A DNA stretch of 64,000 bases from Nemertoderma westbladi (taxonomy: Eukaryota > Xenacoelomorpha > Nemertodermatida > Nemertodermatidae). The notes beneath the pieces were generated by a model that was not told where the DNA came from, searched no databases, and saw only the letters and a list, made by a program, of their open reading frames with translations. The DNA lies in assembly GCA_032718475.1 (NCBI GenBank), contig JAUCBJ010001712.1, forward strand, positions 1 to 64,000, written 5' to 3'. This document shows positions 32,564 to 44,085 of this stretch, piece after piece. How positions within the stretch are numbered: the first letter of the stretch is position 1; each line of letters begins with the position of its first letter. A program made the translations under genes and the position numbers.

Positions 32564-32910
32564 TAATAAAATCCTCTATGAAACAATAAAAATTCCTACA
32601 AAAAATACTGCTGTATTAAATATTAGTTACTGCAGTAACATATAACAATTACTGCAGTAACAAATATTTATTACTGCAATAATCAATATTAATAAATTAA
32701 TAAATAATTGAATAAAAATTAATACTGCAGTAATCTATATTAATAAATAATTGAATAAAAATTTCTACTGCAGTAACAAATTATTTCTTACTGCAGAAAA
32801 AGACAATTTTTTATTACTGCAGTAAGTTTAATTCTTACTTTCAGTAACAAATATTTATTACTGCAGTATTTTTTGGAGGCATCTTTATTGTTTCATAGAG
32901 GTTTTTATTA
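32564..32910. mobile_element. MITE-like element with 27-bp TIRs
   Basis: TIRs at 32564-32590 and 32884-32910 (TAATAAAATCCTCTATGAAA and onward) match at 26 of 27 positions. The interior is AT-rich and carries at least six copies of the palindrome TTACTGCAGTAA or close variants. Confidence 0.8.
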
Positions 32911-33117
32911 CTTATATTTTACCCTTTAGTAGCCAAAGTCAATATACCCCATACCATAGCCAGCTTCAGGCAGGACTGTATGAAATGACTGACAGTACTA
33001 CTTTGAAATCTTTGAGGACACTTTGTCATTTTCTTGGACCACTTTTAGAAATTTGAGACACTTTTAGTTCTTTGAGAAAATCTCAAAGAACAGATGCACT
33101 TTGAGACCCCGACTGTA

Positions 33118-34326
33118 GGTAATCAAGAGCCCACAGACCAAATTATTAGAGTAGACAGACTCCCTTCTATAGTAGATGAGCCTGAAATAATTAGGCCTGT
33201 TCTCGGAGCCACTCCCTCTGTGATAGAGACACCTGTACTTCCAGAACCTAACTCTAAATTCCCTTTGCACAGTACTAAACTACCTGTGCCCAGTAGAATA
33301 GCCCCTGAATCAGTCCCAGTCCTGGACGCCGAGCGAGACATCAATGATTTGTCGCCCGTCGTCCCTCGTCTACCCGCTACTATGTTGGCGGCTCCTGCTT
33401 CGGCGGTAGAGTGGGTGGATCAGGGACGGCGGGAGATGGGTCTCCTGCTCGGGCAGCTGAGGGAACACCGTGTATGTTCCTCCCAGCAGGTCCAGGAGTT
33501 GGAAGGGACTGTTCAGCAATTAAAGGGAACAGTAAGAGAGGGTAGGTTAGAGTTGCAAGAAGTGCAGCAGAGTATCGCTTTAGAACGCGATAAATTGGTA
33601 AACATACAAAGGGGTATACCACCACCCCCTGTAACAATGTGTCAACCTGTTAGGTCTGAAGTATTTCATGCGCAAGGTGTGGAGCCTATACGCATCTATA
33701 CTGCTAGTGAAGTAGAAACTCCTATAGTAAACCCTATTAAAGGTAATTATAAACCTGTTGATAATGATATTCCATATAGACCTGATCATAATCCAAGAAA
33801 TTTATATACCGATAACTCGACATTAAATAATACAATGTCCCAAGAAAGTTTTACGCGTCAAATGGCTAGAACCGAAGCCCGTCAAGCGGTAAAGGTGGGA
33901 GAAATCGTCAAGTTTAATGGAGATGAGATGAAATGGTTGCCTTTTAATGAATATTATAAAGATAACATACAGAACTCTGTACTATCTAACGGAGAGAAAC
34001 TTAGATTCCTCATCGAGTGCTTGGAAGGACCTCCCAAGTTAATGGCGTTAAAGTTTATTGGACATCCAGATGGATTAAGACAAGTTTGGGATACACTAAA
34101 CATCAGTTATGGTAATAGGACTAACATAGCTAGGTATTTGTATGCGAAATTAATGGCGCCCCGAAAGTTTCTTAGCAGCTGGATTATAGAGTTTTCCGAT
34201 GAAATTCAGGAGATCTGTAGACAACTAGATTGGCTAGGTAAGTCTCAAGAATACCAGAATTCTATGGTTGTAGGAGCCTTAGTATCAACTTTGCCAAAGG
34301 GTGGAGTAGGTACTCGCTGGGACTAA
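33118..34326 (+). CDS. BEL/Pao gag (DUF1759-like) segment
   Basis: Native coding resumes just after the TA at 33117. The ~8 residues read from 33094 belong to the inserted element. The first ~100 residues are Pro-rich. About residues 130-170 form a coiled coil (LGQLREHRVCSSQQVQELEG). The second half has VKFNGDEMKWLPFNEYYKDN and KLRFLIECLEGPPKLMALKF, which fits the DUF1759 capsid-like domain of BEL/Pao gag. A TAA at 34324-34326 interrupts the frame, which continues in phase at 34327 through the zinc knuckles. I read this as a premature stop; a leaky stop is possible. Confidence 0.85.
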   Translation, partial: GNQEPTDQIIRVDRLPSIVDEPEIIRPVLGATPSVIETPVLPEPNSKFPLHSTKLPVPSRIAPESVPVLDAERDINDLSPVVPRLPATMLAAPASAVEWVDQGRREMGLLLGQLREHRVCSSQQVQELEGTVQQLKGTVREGRLELQEVQQSIALERDKLVNIQRGIPPPPVTMCQPVRSEVFHAQGVEPIRIYTASEVETPIVNPIKGNYKPVDNDIPYRPDHNPRNLYTDNSTLNNTMSQESFTRQMARTEARQAVKVGEIVKFNGDEMKWLPFNEYYKDNIQNSVLSNGEKLRFLIECLEGPPKLMALKFIGHPDGLRQVWDTLNISYGNRTNIARYLYAKLMAPRKFLSSWIIEFSDEIQEICRQLDWLGKSQEYQNSMVVGALVSTLPKGGVGTRWD

Positions 34327-34338
34327 AAGGTTCTCTAT

Positions 34339-36072
34339 ATGATGGACCAGCAACAAAGAGAACCTACCATGGCTGATCTCATGTCATTCTTAGATGAAGA
34401 GGTAAGATTACAGCTCCTAAAGCAGTCCCGAGAAAAGACACCGGAAAATAAGGTGTGTGAAAAACCCGTTTCTAGAAGGAAGGTAACACCAGTGTGTTAT
34501 ACAGACGACGGCGAAAGCCAGACCTCTCACGAGGAGAACAGCGGGAAAGACACCGAAAGATCTTATTATGTCAACAAAACACGTAAAGACGTAAGTAAAT
34601 CTAAGTCTCGAACCAGTGACAGGAGAGAACAGAAGATAGAATATATAACCAGTGACAGGAGAGAACAGGTAACAACTCCTCCTACGTCTCCTAAGAGAAT
34701 TCATGGAAGAAAGCCCGAAGAAAGAACAAGGGTGCACAACACAACACAAGTTAAAGTAAGTAATATCAAACCCAAATGTGCATTGTGCGATGGGCCCCAT
34801 CGCTTAAGTGGGTGTGATGAATTCTTGAAGAAATCCCTTAAGGATAGACGTGATGTCATGTGGGATAAGCGGTTGTGTTATAATTGCCTCAGACGAGGAC
34901 ACCAACGGCGGACCTGTTACTCAGACGCGAGGTGTGCTAAGTGCGGCGCGAAACATCATATCTTGCTGCACACAGAATTTGAAAGAACCCGCACGAGTCA
35001 GGTAAGTGAGCCCGAATTACATGTCCAATTCAGTGATGTGAACGACACTGACCACAGCTCTGAGATGGAAGGATTCTACACGGACGAATTCTCCGACGAA
35101 AACGAATCCTGTTATATGATAAACACCGCAGTGTATCGAGTGCTTACGTATGAGACGGAAACCGATAATGAAGTCCAATCGACTATTCCGGACCGACAAC
35201 CATCTTGGAAAGCGCCAACTTCCAACGTCGGAATTCGGGAATTCCCAGTAGTTCAGCTGAGAGTCCATGGGCCAGGTAAGAGTTTTATAGTAAACGCCCT
35301 CCTGGACTCCGGCAGCACAGGAACATTCATCGACAAAGAACTAGCCGAAGACATCTTTGCTGGACAACCCAAGTTCCGAACTAAGTTGAACCTTTCAGGA
35401 ATTATGCAGGTTTGGAAATCCACAGTAGCTACAGACTACTATGTAGGCGCGTTGTCCACTCCCCAGGATGAACTAGGAGAACATAGCATAAGGTCAGTAA
35501 AAATGGTGGTGATAAAGAACTTTGCTACCAGCCAAGTGGAACCTTATAACTGGGATGAAGACCATTTTACCCAGCAGCATGATATCCCTAGATTCAACAC
35601 TGACTACCCAGGGGTACAGATTCTGATCGGCCAAAATGCGCATGAGGCGCTTGAGACATTAGAAAAACGGCCTGCTCGACCGCTACCATTACAAACATAT
35701 GCGGGAAGAACGAGAGTAGGTTGGTACTTCACTGGACCTTCCCGTAGAACACTGATGGAAAGACTTCCTCATAAGAGGATATATCAGGTGAGTGAATGGG
35801 AAGAAGAAATCAGTGAGGGAGAAACCACACCTGAGGGAACACCATATTCCTCAGATAATGACGATATTAACTCTAATGTAGATCAATGGAGACATTGCCC
35901 TGGGACAATTAATCCAGCCGACATTGCTTCCAGAGGAGCAACCCCTCAAGAACTGATAGATACTCCAGACTGGTTAGGTGGACCCGACTTCCTAAGTAAA
36001 GAAGAGGATGAATGGCCTCCTCATCTCACCACGGCTGAGATTAGACAAGCCAAGGGAGCGGAGAAAGTCTAA
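34339..36072 (+). CDS. Gag zinc knuckles, aspartic protease and RNase H tail (pol internally deleted)
   Basis: In the same frame as the preceding gag segment. Domains: zinc knuckles at about residues 147-216 (CALCDGPHRLSGC, CYNCLRRGHQRRTC, CAKCGAKHHILLH); retropepsin-like protease with ALLDSGSTGTFIDKELAED (catalytic DSG, DUF1758-like) and a later VQILIGQNAHEAL; then RTRVGWYFTGPSRRTL, which normally leads into RT. The RT and most of RNase H are gone: after an acidic linker the protein jumps to WRHCPGTINPADIASRGATP...WLGGPDFL, the end of the BEL/Pao RNase H region. A TAA stops it at 36070-36072, in phase with the next fragment. It could still supply protease and nucleic-acid-binding functions. 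Confidence 0.88.
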   Translation: MMDQQQREPTMADLMSFLDEEVRLQLLKQSREKTPENKVCEKPVSRRKVTPVCYTDDGESQTSHEENSGKDTERSYYVNKTRKDVSKSKSRTSDRREQKIEYITSDRREQVTTPPTSPKRIHGRKPEERTRVHNTTQVKVSNIKPKCALCDGPHRLSGCDEFLKKSLKDRRDVMWDKRLCYNCLRRGHQRRTCYSDARCAKCGAKHHILLHTEFERTRTSQVSEPELHVQFSDVNDTDHSSEMEGFYTDEFSDENESCYMINTAVYRVLTYETETDNEVQSTIPDRQPSWKAPTSNVGIREFPVVQLRVHGPGKSFIVNALLDSGSTGTFIDKELAEDIFAGQPKFRTKLNLSGIMQVWKSTVATDYYVGALSTPQDELGEHSIRSVKMVVIKNFATSQVEPYNWDEDHFTQQHDIPRFNTDYPGVQILIGQNAHEALETLEKRPARPLPLQTYAGRTRVGWYFTGPSRRTLMERLPHKRIYQVSEWEEEISEGETTPEGTPYSSDNDDINSNVDQWRHCPGTINPADIASRGATPQELIDTPDWLGGPDFLSKEEDEWPPHLTTAEIRQAKGAEKV

Positions 36073-36519
36073 CCTAAAACCCGGACGAGTAAATCAAAGT
36101 TATTTAAACCCGTGATTGATCTGTCTGTACTACACATTTCAGGGGACGACGCTGTGGATCTAAACTCCCCCGCCACAAATAAATCTGTTGTGGAAATCAG
36201 AGAAAGAGACTGGAAATCTGGAACACCAGATGTCTCGCAGGGACTCTCACCTCTCCTGCAGAGAGCGATAAACCACTATAGCTCCTGGAATCAGCTTTGT
36301 AAGGCCGTTGTGTATTTGAAGCGATGTTTCCATCGTCACTATTCCAGGACGAAGAAGAAACCTGGAATTGTATTCGAAACACAACAACTCAATCGCCCAG
36401 TTGGTCGTTTATGTTTACTGGAAAGAGACCGAGAACTGTCCGGAAACTATGGAAGGCAAGATACTCTTCCCACGACCACCTCCCTAATCCAACAAACATC
36501 TAGGGACTCCCCAACATAA
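36073..36519 (+). pseudogene. BEL/Pao pol remnant: pre-integrase and DUF5641 tail, integrase deleted
   Basis: In frame with the previous ORF after its stop. LLQRAINHYSSWNQLCKAVV...YLKRCF is the segment before the integrase. Then, with no zinc or DDE domain between, RPVGRLCLLERDRELSG is the end of the DUF5641 region that closes BEL/Pao pol (compare RPVQRLVLLEE at 61219-61440). So about the whole integrase has been excised. Confidence 0.75.
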
Positions 36520-37714
36520 CCTCGTCTGGAGTGGGTGTGTGACTATATTATTTTATATTTGTTTTTATTATTTTTATATTTATGTATGTATTATTATGTA
36601 ATTTTATTATAATCATTTTCTTTAATTTTATTTAGTAGAATGTTATTTTAGCGATTATTTAGTAGATTAGTGCAATATATAATCGTGTTTATTACTTAAT
36701 TACTTATATTATATATTTAGTGCAACGGCGAGAAATAATTCTTTTTCTCTTTCCTTACTGTCCGTATCTTATTATAAATACGTGACTACAGTAAGATGAA
36801 ATATCCGTACTTATTAAAGTACAATAAAGCTCCTACTATACTCAAGTATTATTGGTAAGTAGAGTACTAGGAATGGAAAGTTCAGATCCTCGTGTCTCGG
36901 CTAAACCAAACTCTGGGTAGACCTTGGAAACGACTTGCCTCTTCTCACTGACATTGCTTCTTGCAATATTGCTCTCATACCGTATATTAAATAATACATA
37001 TAGCGTGATGTCCCTTTAACAGTAGCGTAAAACGCAAAATAAATCTGTTAAACCCTTTGACCATCTGTAATTCTAGTCGATTAAGATATCGCGGCATCCA
37101 CCGATATACTTGAAAGACAAAACTCTAGAATCAGTGGTTAATGTCCCCAGACATGTTCTGGAATAAATCGGTGCCCATCTTAAATATTAAATATTTAATA
37201 AATAATTGTAAAATCCGTCAAAACAAATATAATAGAGTAAATGCTTATAAGTTAACTCTAGAAAATCTATAAATCAAAATCTGTTAAAATTTAGATCCTT
37301 TAAAATTCTAGTCGATTAAGATATCGTAGCACTTACTGATACTCTTAAAAGGACAAATTTTCTAGAATTAAGGATCCTAGTTCCCAGACATGCTCTGGAA
37401 TAAAATTGTGTCCATTTAGTGTTAAATAATAAAATTTACGGGAATGATTTTAAATTCATATCCTCTCATGAATTTGATAAATTGTCATTTTATACAATTT
37501 ATAACATTCCCCAAATTCCCTTAATTAATAGATCATGGGAGCAGAGATTCACCCTATTAAGTATATTAGTGTGCGAGAATCTCCAATATATAGTCAATAG
37601 CCGATAAAATTCATAAAATCATGTATAAAGGGGAATATTGACAATTAAAGAATCACTATTAAATAGCATCCCAGATCTGTATGCATGAGAATTACCCTAA
37701 TTCTACTGCTAGCT
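36520..37714 (+). other. Non-coding interior of the LTR element with an old duplication
   Basis: AT-rich. Two diverged direct copies (about 37047-37190 and 37290-37415) share ATTCTAGTCGATTAAGATAT, then GACATG(T/C)TCTGGAATAAA. No gene seen. Confidence 0.6.
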
Positions 37715-37721
37715 TTCCATA

Positions 37722-38477
37722 ATGTCACCAATAATAATTTCCATCAGTCTAATCACTGATGTCGACACAGCCGTCAACGTCCTCACTACTCAGCTAACTT
37801 CAATACTGGATTCAATAGCCCCAAACAGGGATATAAGAATCAAGACACATTCTGAACCATGGCTTACACCGGAACTTCTACAGCTGATAATAGTAAGGGA
37901 CAAATCATTTTCAAAACTGAAACACAACCGCACTGTCATAAATGTAACCGATTTCAAAAAACAAAGGAACGTTGCCACTAATGCCATCAAAGAGGCTAAG
38001 AAAGCCTACATACGGACCCAAATTGAAAATAACAGGACCGACCACAAAAAGCTATGGAAAACATTAAAGTCCCTAGGAATGCCAGTAAAGAAAACCAAGT
38101 CGTCGGCCATAACAAAAATCCACAATGGCAGAGCTCTAGTACACGAACCAAAACAAATTGCAGATACATTTAATACATTCTTTACGTCAATTGCGAAGGA
38201 ACTAGTTAACCAGCTGCCCCCACCATCTGGACGGTTCGGGGAAGATTCAGTTGCACAGTACTACCAATCGATGGGAATTCAAAGAGATAGTTTTTCTATA
38301 CAACAAACAACAACCGACGAGGTATCTGATATCATGTCTAAGCTGAACACTGATAAAAGCCCTGGAATCGACGGACTGCCCGCAAGACTATACAAAGACG
38401 GCCATAAGGAATTGTCGAAGCCTATCACGCACATTGTTAACGTCTCCATAGCAACAAGTACTTTCCCATCATCGTGA
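37722..38477 (+). CDS. LINE EN-RT linker and RT lead
   Basis: Reads HSEPWLTPELLQLIIVRDKS, KKQRNVATNAIKEAKKAYI, KKLWKTLKSLG and NTDKSPGIDGLPARLYKDGH, the standard linker and first RT block of CR1-like ORF2. The stop at 38475-38477 results from loss of about one base; the RT continues from 38474 in the next frame. Confidence 0.82.
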   Translation: MSPIIISISLITDVDTAVNVLTTQLTSILDSIAPNRDIRIKTHSEPWLTPELLQLIIVRDKSFSKLKHNRTVINVTDFKKQRNVATNAIKEAKKAYIRTQIENNRTDHKKLWKTLKSLGMPVKKTKSSAITKIHNGRALVHEPKQIADTFNTFFTSIAKELVNQLPPPSGRFGEDSVAQYYQSMGIQRDSFSIQQTTTDEVSDIMSKLNTDKSPGIDGLPARLYKDGHKELSKPITHIVNVSIATSTFPSS

Positions 38478-39661
38478 AACTAGCTAAGGTAACACCTGTG
38501 CACAAAAAGAAAGGCTCACTGATATTGAGAGAAAACCATCGCCCCCTATCCCTACTGCCTATCCTCGCCAAAATCCTAGAACGTGTGGTATATGACCAGG
38601 TCTATTCATACTATATATCAAGTAAGATTTTATCAAAGCTCCAATCAGGATTCTTAAAAGGATACTCAACCGAAACCTGTTTAATATTTCTAGACAATTA
38701 CATACGAAACGCAGCCGATCTCGGAAAGCTGACAGGAATGGTTCTGATAGACCTAAAGAAAGCATTTGATACGGTAAACCATGACATCGTTCTAATGAAA
38801 CTGAAACACATGGGGCTGGACAATTCATCAGTCAACTGGTTTAAATCATATCTATCGAAACGCAGCCAGGTTGTGAGTATCCAGGGTACATCCTCCGACG
38901 AACTTCCACTCGACGATGGCTTACCCCAGGGCGGGATCCTTCCGGTATTGTTATTCCTGTCGCAAATAAACGACTCCGATCAGGCGGTAGACTGTCCGAC
39001 GCCAAAGTTTGCAGACGATCTCGCTCACGTAGCTTCAGAAGAAGATGCCGAGACAATTTCCCAAACGCTTACACGAAATCTCGAAAACACCCAGTCTTGG
39101 CTCATAGACAATCGACTCACGCTACACTTAGGCAAGACAGAAGCCATCTTGTTTGGAACGAACCAACGTTTGACGTCCAGTGCACCACTAGCAGTCACTT
39201 GTAACGGGAAACCCATATCGAACCGAACTGTTGTCACATACCTGGGTTGCAAACTAGACCAATCAATGAACGGAGAGTCTATGATCACCGCGATAGTCAA
39301 GAAAGGGAATTCTAGATTAAAATTTCTTTACCGATTCTCCGGGGTACTAGACTACAACCTACGTCGCCTACTATGTAACGCGCTGATACAGCCACTCATG
39401 GACTATGCTGCTGCTGTCTGGTTCTACTCAATCAGCTCAATCTGGCGCAACAAGCTTGAGGCACTGCAGCGGAAGTGCATTCGATATTGCTTATCTTTAG
39501 AGGACCGCAGCCACATCTATCCATCGCACTACAAAACCATAAACTGGCTACCAATAGAATATCGAGTGCAACAAAATCTGGTAACTCTTATGTACAAGAC
39601 CCAGCACGGAACCTCACCGAGTTACATCCAAGATATGGTTAACTTCAATAAAAACACGTGA
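38474..39661 (+). CDS. LINE reverse transcriptase (CR1-like), frame-shifted
   Basis: KLAKVTPVHKKKGS and ENHRPLSLLPILAKILE, SKLQSGFLKGYSTETCL, MVLIDLKKAFDTVNHDIVL (motif A, Asp present), GLPQGGILPVLLFLSQIND (motif B, altered from the usual PQGSILGPLLF), KFADDLAHVAS (motif C with FADD rather than YADD), VVTYLGCKLDQSM (motif E). The C-terminal region includes WFYSISSIWRNKLEALQRKC and INWLPIEYRV. Later conserved segments continue out of frame at about 39660-39900. Inactive copy. Confidence 0.85.
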   Translation: MKLAKVTPVHKKKGSLILRENHRPLSLLPILAKILERVVYDQVYSYYISSKILSKLQSGFLKGYSTETCLIFLDNYIRNAADLGKLTGMVLIDLKKAFDTVNHDIVLMKLKHMGLDNSSVNWFKSYLSKRSQVVSIQGTSSDELPLDDGLPQGGILPVLLFLSQINDSDQAVDCPTPKFADDLAHVASEEDAETISQTLTRNLENTQSWLIDNRLTLHLGKTEAILFGTNQRLTSSAPLAVTCNGKPISNRTVVTYLGCKLDQSMNGESMITAIVKKGNSRLKFLYRFSGVLDYNLRRLLCNALIQPLMDYAAAVWFYSISSIWRNKLEALQRKCIRYCLSLEDRSHIYPSHYKTINWLPIEYRVQQNLVTLMYKTQHGTSPSYIQDMVNFNKNT

Positions 39662-40690
39662 TCTGATCAACACGAACGCCGAGAACAAAAGCATCGATCC
39701 CCCATAAGAATACTAAATTCGCACAGAACTCATTCGACTATCGAGGCCCAGCGTTCTGGAACGCCCTACCGAACTGTGTAACAGAGGCAACGACACTAGA
39801 GTCTTTAACACCAAGTAAAACGCCATTACTTAAATACTCTAACCGACGCATGAATCACAATTACTTGCACACTATTAACCCGCTTAATTCATAAACATGC
39901 ATCGCAGTTCTTTTACTAATAAGTTTGTTTTTCTACCTTTATTTATCTAAATACTTGACAGAATTTTTGACAGTAAATTGACAGAAAAATTTTAAGTAAC
40001 AAATTTTAAATTATCCCATCTATAACCATTTTTAGATTAAAGCACTGACTATTTCATTTGTGTATTTCTATTCGTAGTCCTGAATTTAATTTAATTTTAT
40101 TGCTTCCCCAACAATTATACAATCTTATTAGTAGTTCATGTGTATTCTAATCTGTAGTCCACAAACAATGCATCGCAGTTCCTTTACTAAGTTTGTTTTT
40201 TTTATATTTATTTTATCTAAATATTTGACAATTTTAAGTAACAAATTTCAAATTATCCCATCCATAACCATTTTTAGATTAAAGCACTGATCATTTTATT
40301 TGTGTATTTTTATTTGTAGTCTTGAATTTAATTTTTATTGCTTCCCCAACAATTATACAATTTCATTACTAGTTCATGTGTATTCTAATCTGTAGTCCTA
40401 AATTCAATTTTATTACTTCCCCGACTATTTTACCTAAAACATTATTACATAGCGGGGACCCACATGGATACGAGGTCCGCCTCATGTGGCTATCCCATTA
40501 AGTGACGATTTTATCGATATAACTCGATGTACTGTTCATATATTTTTCATACCATACTGATTTAAATTCATAACAAAAATATCTCGTACTGTATCTATAA
40601 CAATTGTATGGTTTCTAACGTTCTATACCAACTTAAATATTATGTATTATGTGTCCCGTCACTAGTAAATCAATATCAATATCAATATCA

Positions 40691-41242
40691 CCATAGCAAC
40701 AACCACGCTAGAATTAGAAGCGAGTTAAAATAACAATAGAAAGCTTGCCCCATTGAATAGCATACGGAATAAATAGCACACTGCTAGTATCCAGGGATAC
40801 ATAATAATAACGTGGCATTTTGGAAGGCACTTGACTAACGGACAAATGGCCCAAATGTGTACAATTTGTGACAGTTGTGTGGAATTTGTGCGTTTATAGG
40901 TGAATGTTACTACTAAAGTGTGTTTACAGTAGCGAGTCGCAGTTGTGAAAGTAGCCCTACCTCTGCAGTAAGAACCTGAAGTAAATCTAAGCCCTTGGGA
41001 CCGACAGTGGAGTGACTCGCGCTGGTTATTGTTGTCATTGTGTAGCTACTACATTGGCGAAAGGCACAGAGACGACAGTACATCAGCGCTGATGATCTTG
41101 CGCTGTTCGGGGGCATTGAGGGGTAGGCAGCGACGACCGCTAGCCTAAATATAATTAATTATAAATTCGATAAACTCATATAGCAGCTATGACTGAGATG
41201 ATAGAAGATGATCTTGGTATCAGGGAGTGATATACCCTACCA
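40691..41242 (+). other. LTR-element interior between LINE and ORF X remnant
   Basis: No recognisable coding sequence; open frames here are short and on both strands. Confidence 0.5.
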
Positions 41243-42902
41243 TTGCAAGCGTTTGTTGATAGTTTAATATGCGGCGACGCTAGTCAAACTACTACGGAGG
41301 ACGATGGCCGTTATATCGAACCGCCAATGTCAAAGGAACAACTCACGCGTGAATTGGACTATAGAAAATTCACCGCTCGCTATACGCATCGTAATGGTAC
41401 GTATATGGACTTCTTAACTACTGGTCATCCTATCGATTTACACGATACGGATGATGTAGACACCGAAAGGGAAATGGTTCTATTTAAATATCATACCCAG
41501 CGGAGTCGGAACGATAAACTAAGAAGCGAACACGAAAATTCTATTCGCAACCAAATCGAAAGAGAAGACGTTGAAGAGCCGGATAAACGCAGTTAATTCA
41601 ACGAATATCTGGAATTCTTGAGAGAAACATATCTCAATATAGCCAGTCAACAAAATCTAGAAACTCGATATCCTCAAGGTATACATCATGACCCTATGAT
41701 GGAACTCAAACGACTCTATTTCACTATGATGTATCTTACCGCCGATTGACCTCTACCTGTTGTCCCGGATAGCTTTGAACAGATGGAGGAATATTTTAAA
41801 ACTGGAGAATGATCACCCGCGTTTCCCCTACAAGACGTGCGTCTTTGGTATTATTGCGATGAATGCCCTAGACCCAACCAACAAACGGAAAGACAAACAT
41901 CCGCGGAGACGTTGCGCTAAACACAGTTTTACTCGCTATACTTATGGGACTTTCGAGCGAAACTTGTTTGACGTATCACCTATGCTTGCTCGACTCAAAC
42001 GATCCTTAAATAAACCGATGATCAGAGTTCCGGAATACTCGGTCAGACCTCCTCATTCCCTAGTGAGACCTCAAACTCTTGATCCTAATAGTATAATGGA
42101 TCCTCCCGAACTGTCATCACTGTTCAAAGATCTAGTGTTACCCGAACAATTAGGCGGTGGCACTCCGGTTGTGGGCTCCCTAGATATTCGCCCATCTTAC
42201 CTCGCCGGATTGGGACGCGGACACCTAATATCGCCGTTCAACCGTATAATCGTCCCTGTTTAACCCGATACAACCTGTCACCGAGGTGGAGGAGAGAGTT
42301 GTACGAAACGCATTAGACACTATTCCACAAAAGATCGGAAAAGGAACTTACGATTGTTTAGAGAAACGTAAATTGCAGCAGCAAGTCCAAGCGATAAACG
42401 AATTAGCTTTATCTCAGTTTGATCAGGAAATCCAGAATCTCTAAGAAGATATCGAACTTGGACGACCCTACTCTCTGCAAGAGTTTTGGACGAATGCTTT
42501 CAACGACAAGAGGAGGAAAATCAGCTCGAGGAGAAGCATATCGATTCCGATAGAGCCAGAGAACGCGAGTTGAAAAGAATTATCAAACCGAGGAAATTTC
42601 TCACTACACACGGTCCACCTACCGCTCTCGTGCAAACGACCCATCAGGGACCAGTAAGAGCTGCTGTCTTAAAACACGCTCTCAAGGTTGTTCGACCTCG
42701 TTCCACTGAGGTTGATACTGATCAACCGGGTACCTCGACTAGCGGATACACCGACCGTAACCCTAAACCTTCCGATGCAATTGTATTGCACCCCTCACCC
42801 AGGAGTTATAGCCCTCCTAGTAAAGTGGCTCGCCCCAAAGAGAAAAGGACTCTTGCTAGCCTCAAAAAACTTCGTAAACGCCGTTCACGTAAGAAGGACT
42901 AA
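41243..42902 (+). pseudogene. Decayed homologue of ORF X (extra BEL/Pao ORF 3' of pol)
   Basis: Broken into at least four frames (41243-41596, about 41600-41750, 41760-42263, 42486-42902). Similarity to the intact ORF X at 58637-60514 is seen by eye: DPMMELKRLYFTMMYLTAD here against DPDTEIRRLYHMLQYLTVN there, each followed by PLP and an EQM/EGM block and then a Cys-x2-Cys (YYCDEC against YKCGAC). The last part (42486-42902) is a charged, then Ser/Pro- and Lys/Arg-rich tail ending RSRKKD, 78 bp before the right LTR. Its position between pol and the 3' LTR matches that of X in the minus-strand element. Function unknown. Confidence 0.6.
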
Positions 42903-43636
42903 CTGTTTAGAGTATTTTTATATTTTAGAAACTGTGATTTTTTATATTTTATAGAATTAAATCCTATTTTCTGGGAGCGGTGTAAAAGCTTTTGCGGACA
43001 TAACAAGTCATTTTTCTCCGCAATATACCGTGTAGGTGCTTTAGCGGACATAACAAGTCATTTTCTCCGCAATGTACCGTGTAGGTGCTTTAGCGGACAT
43101 AACAAGTCATATTTTGCCGCAATGCGCCTAATACTCTAAAAAGATTGTAGCTCAGATGACGAAATCTGTCAGCTGATTTACTGCATACGTGGAACCTCTC
43201 TTTGTTCTGCTCAGCCAATCAGAGCGATTTTCATTTTATGTTGGACAAGGGCCTATGTAAAACCGCGCAATGCATTTGTTTACCTTTTCTGAGCCTCAGA
43301 ACACTGGCTTAGAATTCTTCTGTGCTTCTGTAGAAGTTTCAGACTTTGGCCAAACATTAGATGGCTTTGATTATATGAACGTAAATCTATTATCAAACCG
43401 ATTCAACTACCGATCACCTGTAACGCATTACTGAGCAACACTGCAATACCATACTGTCATTATTTTACTTCTATTTTACTGTCGGTTATTAATTGTTGTA
43501 TATTGATGGATATGTTGTTATATTTGGAGAATACCGATAAATAATCATAAAACCCCCAATCTTCTTGATTACTGAAGGTAAGAGGGACCGGTTACCTGTA
43601 CCAATTGCGACTTACATTGTAGTGGTTTTGGTGTGA

Positions 43637-44085
43637 GTAGTAGGGTCTTGGTCCTCTCTGCGACACTTGGACCTCACTGACACCCATTGGGTGTCATATG
43701 ACACCCAATTATCACCCTATGGGTGTCATTGGGTGTCATTGGCGCCAGACTGTCTGGCTGACACCTCCCAATTAGGCTAATTAGACCCTAATTGACAGGT
43801 GTCATCAATTAATTAGTACAATTAAACCCTAACAGGTGTCATATGACTCCTAATTAGGGTTTAATTGATTATCCTAATTAATCAGTCTGATTAGCGCCCT
43901 GACACACAATGGGTCATCAGTGTTGTCCAACTGTCGCAGAGAGGAGCAAGAGGGTGTCATAAGTGACACCGCAGCTCTTTTATTCATTAATACTTATTTA
44001 TTTATATTTAATTTTAATTAATTATTTGTATTCTATTTTACTTTATTTATTCATTTGTACTTTATACATTGATTTCTTAGCCATA
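43637..44085 (+). repeat. Left TIR (~450 bp)
   Basis: Inverse of ~49385-49852. It is rich in internal short repeats of GGGTGTCA/TGACACCC and TAATTAG/CTAATTA, so it can fold on itself. The right copy has an extra ~50-bp AT-rich stretch. Confidence 0.9.

Larger units (their letters stand above)
30868..33117. mobile_element. Nonautonomous Tc1/mariner-like element inserted in gag
   Basis: The element proper is 30870-33115 with TA on each side (30868-30869, 33116-33117). Ends begin CAGTCGGGGTCTCAAAGTGC, and the inverted ends match perfectly for about 46 bp, then loosely through TAAAAGTGTCT repeats. The CAGT start and TA duplication fit Tc1/mariner. There is no transposase frame, so it is nonautonomous. 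It splits the gag coding sequence exactly, and removing the element plus one TA leaves the flanking reading frame aligned. Two smaller elements are nested inside. Confidence 0.88.
37715..40690 (+). mobile_element. CR1-like LINE, 5'-truncated, in the LTR element
   Basis: Begins within the EN-RT linker (endonuclease lost), carries a frame-shifted RT, and has a long 3' UTR with a ~265-bp direct duplication (about 39895-40160 and 40165-40430). It appears to end at (ATCAAT)n near 40672-40690. Boundaries are approximate and no TSD was identified. Confidence 0.75.

Noticed and set aside
30870-33115. Transposase gene inside the mariner-like element
   Set aside because: No long frame and no DDE/D-like motifs; only short frames such as 32102-32290.
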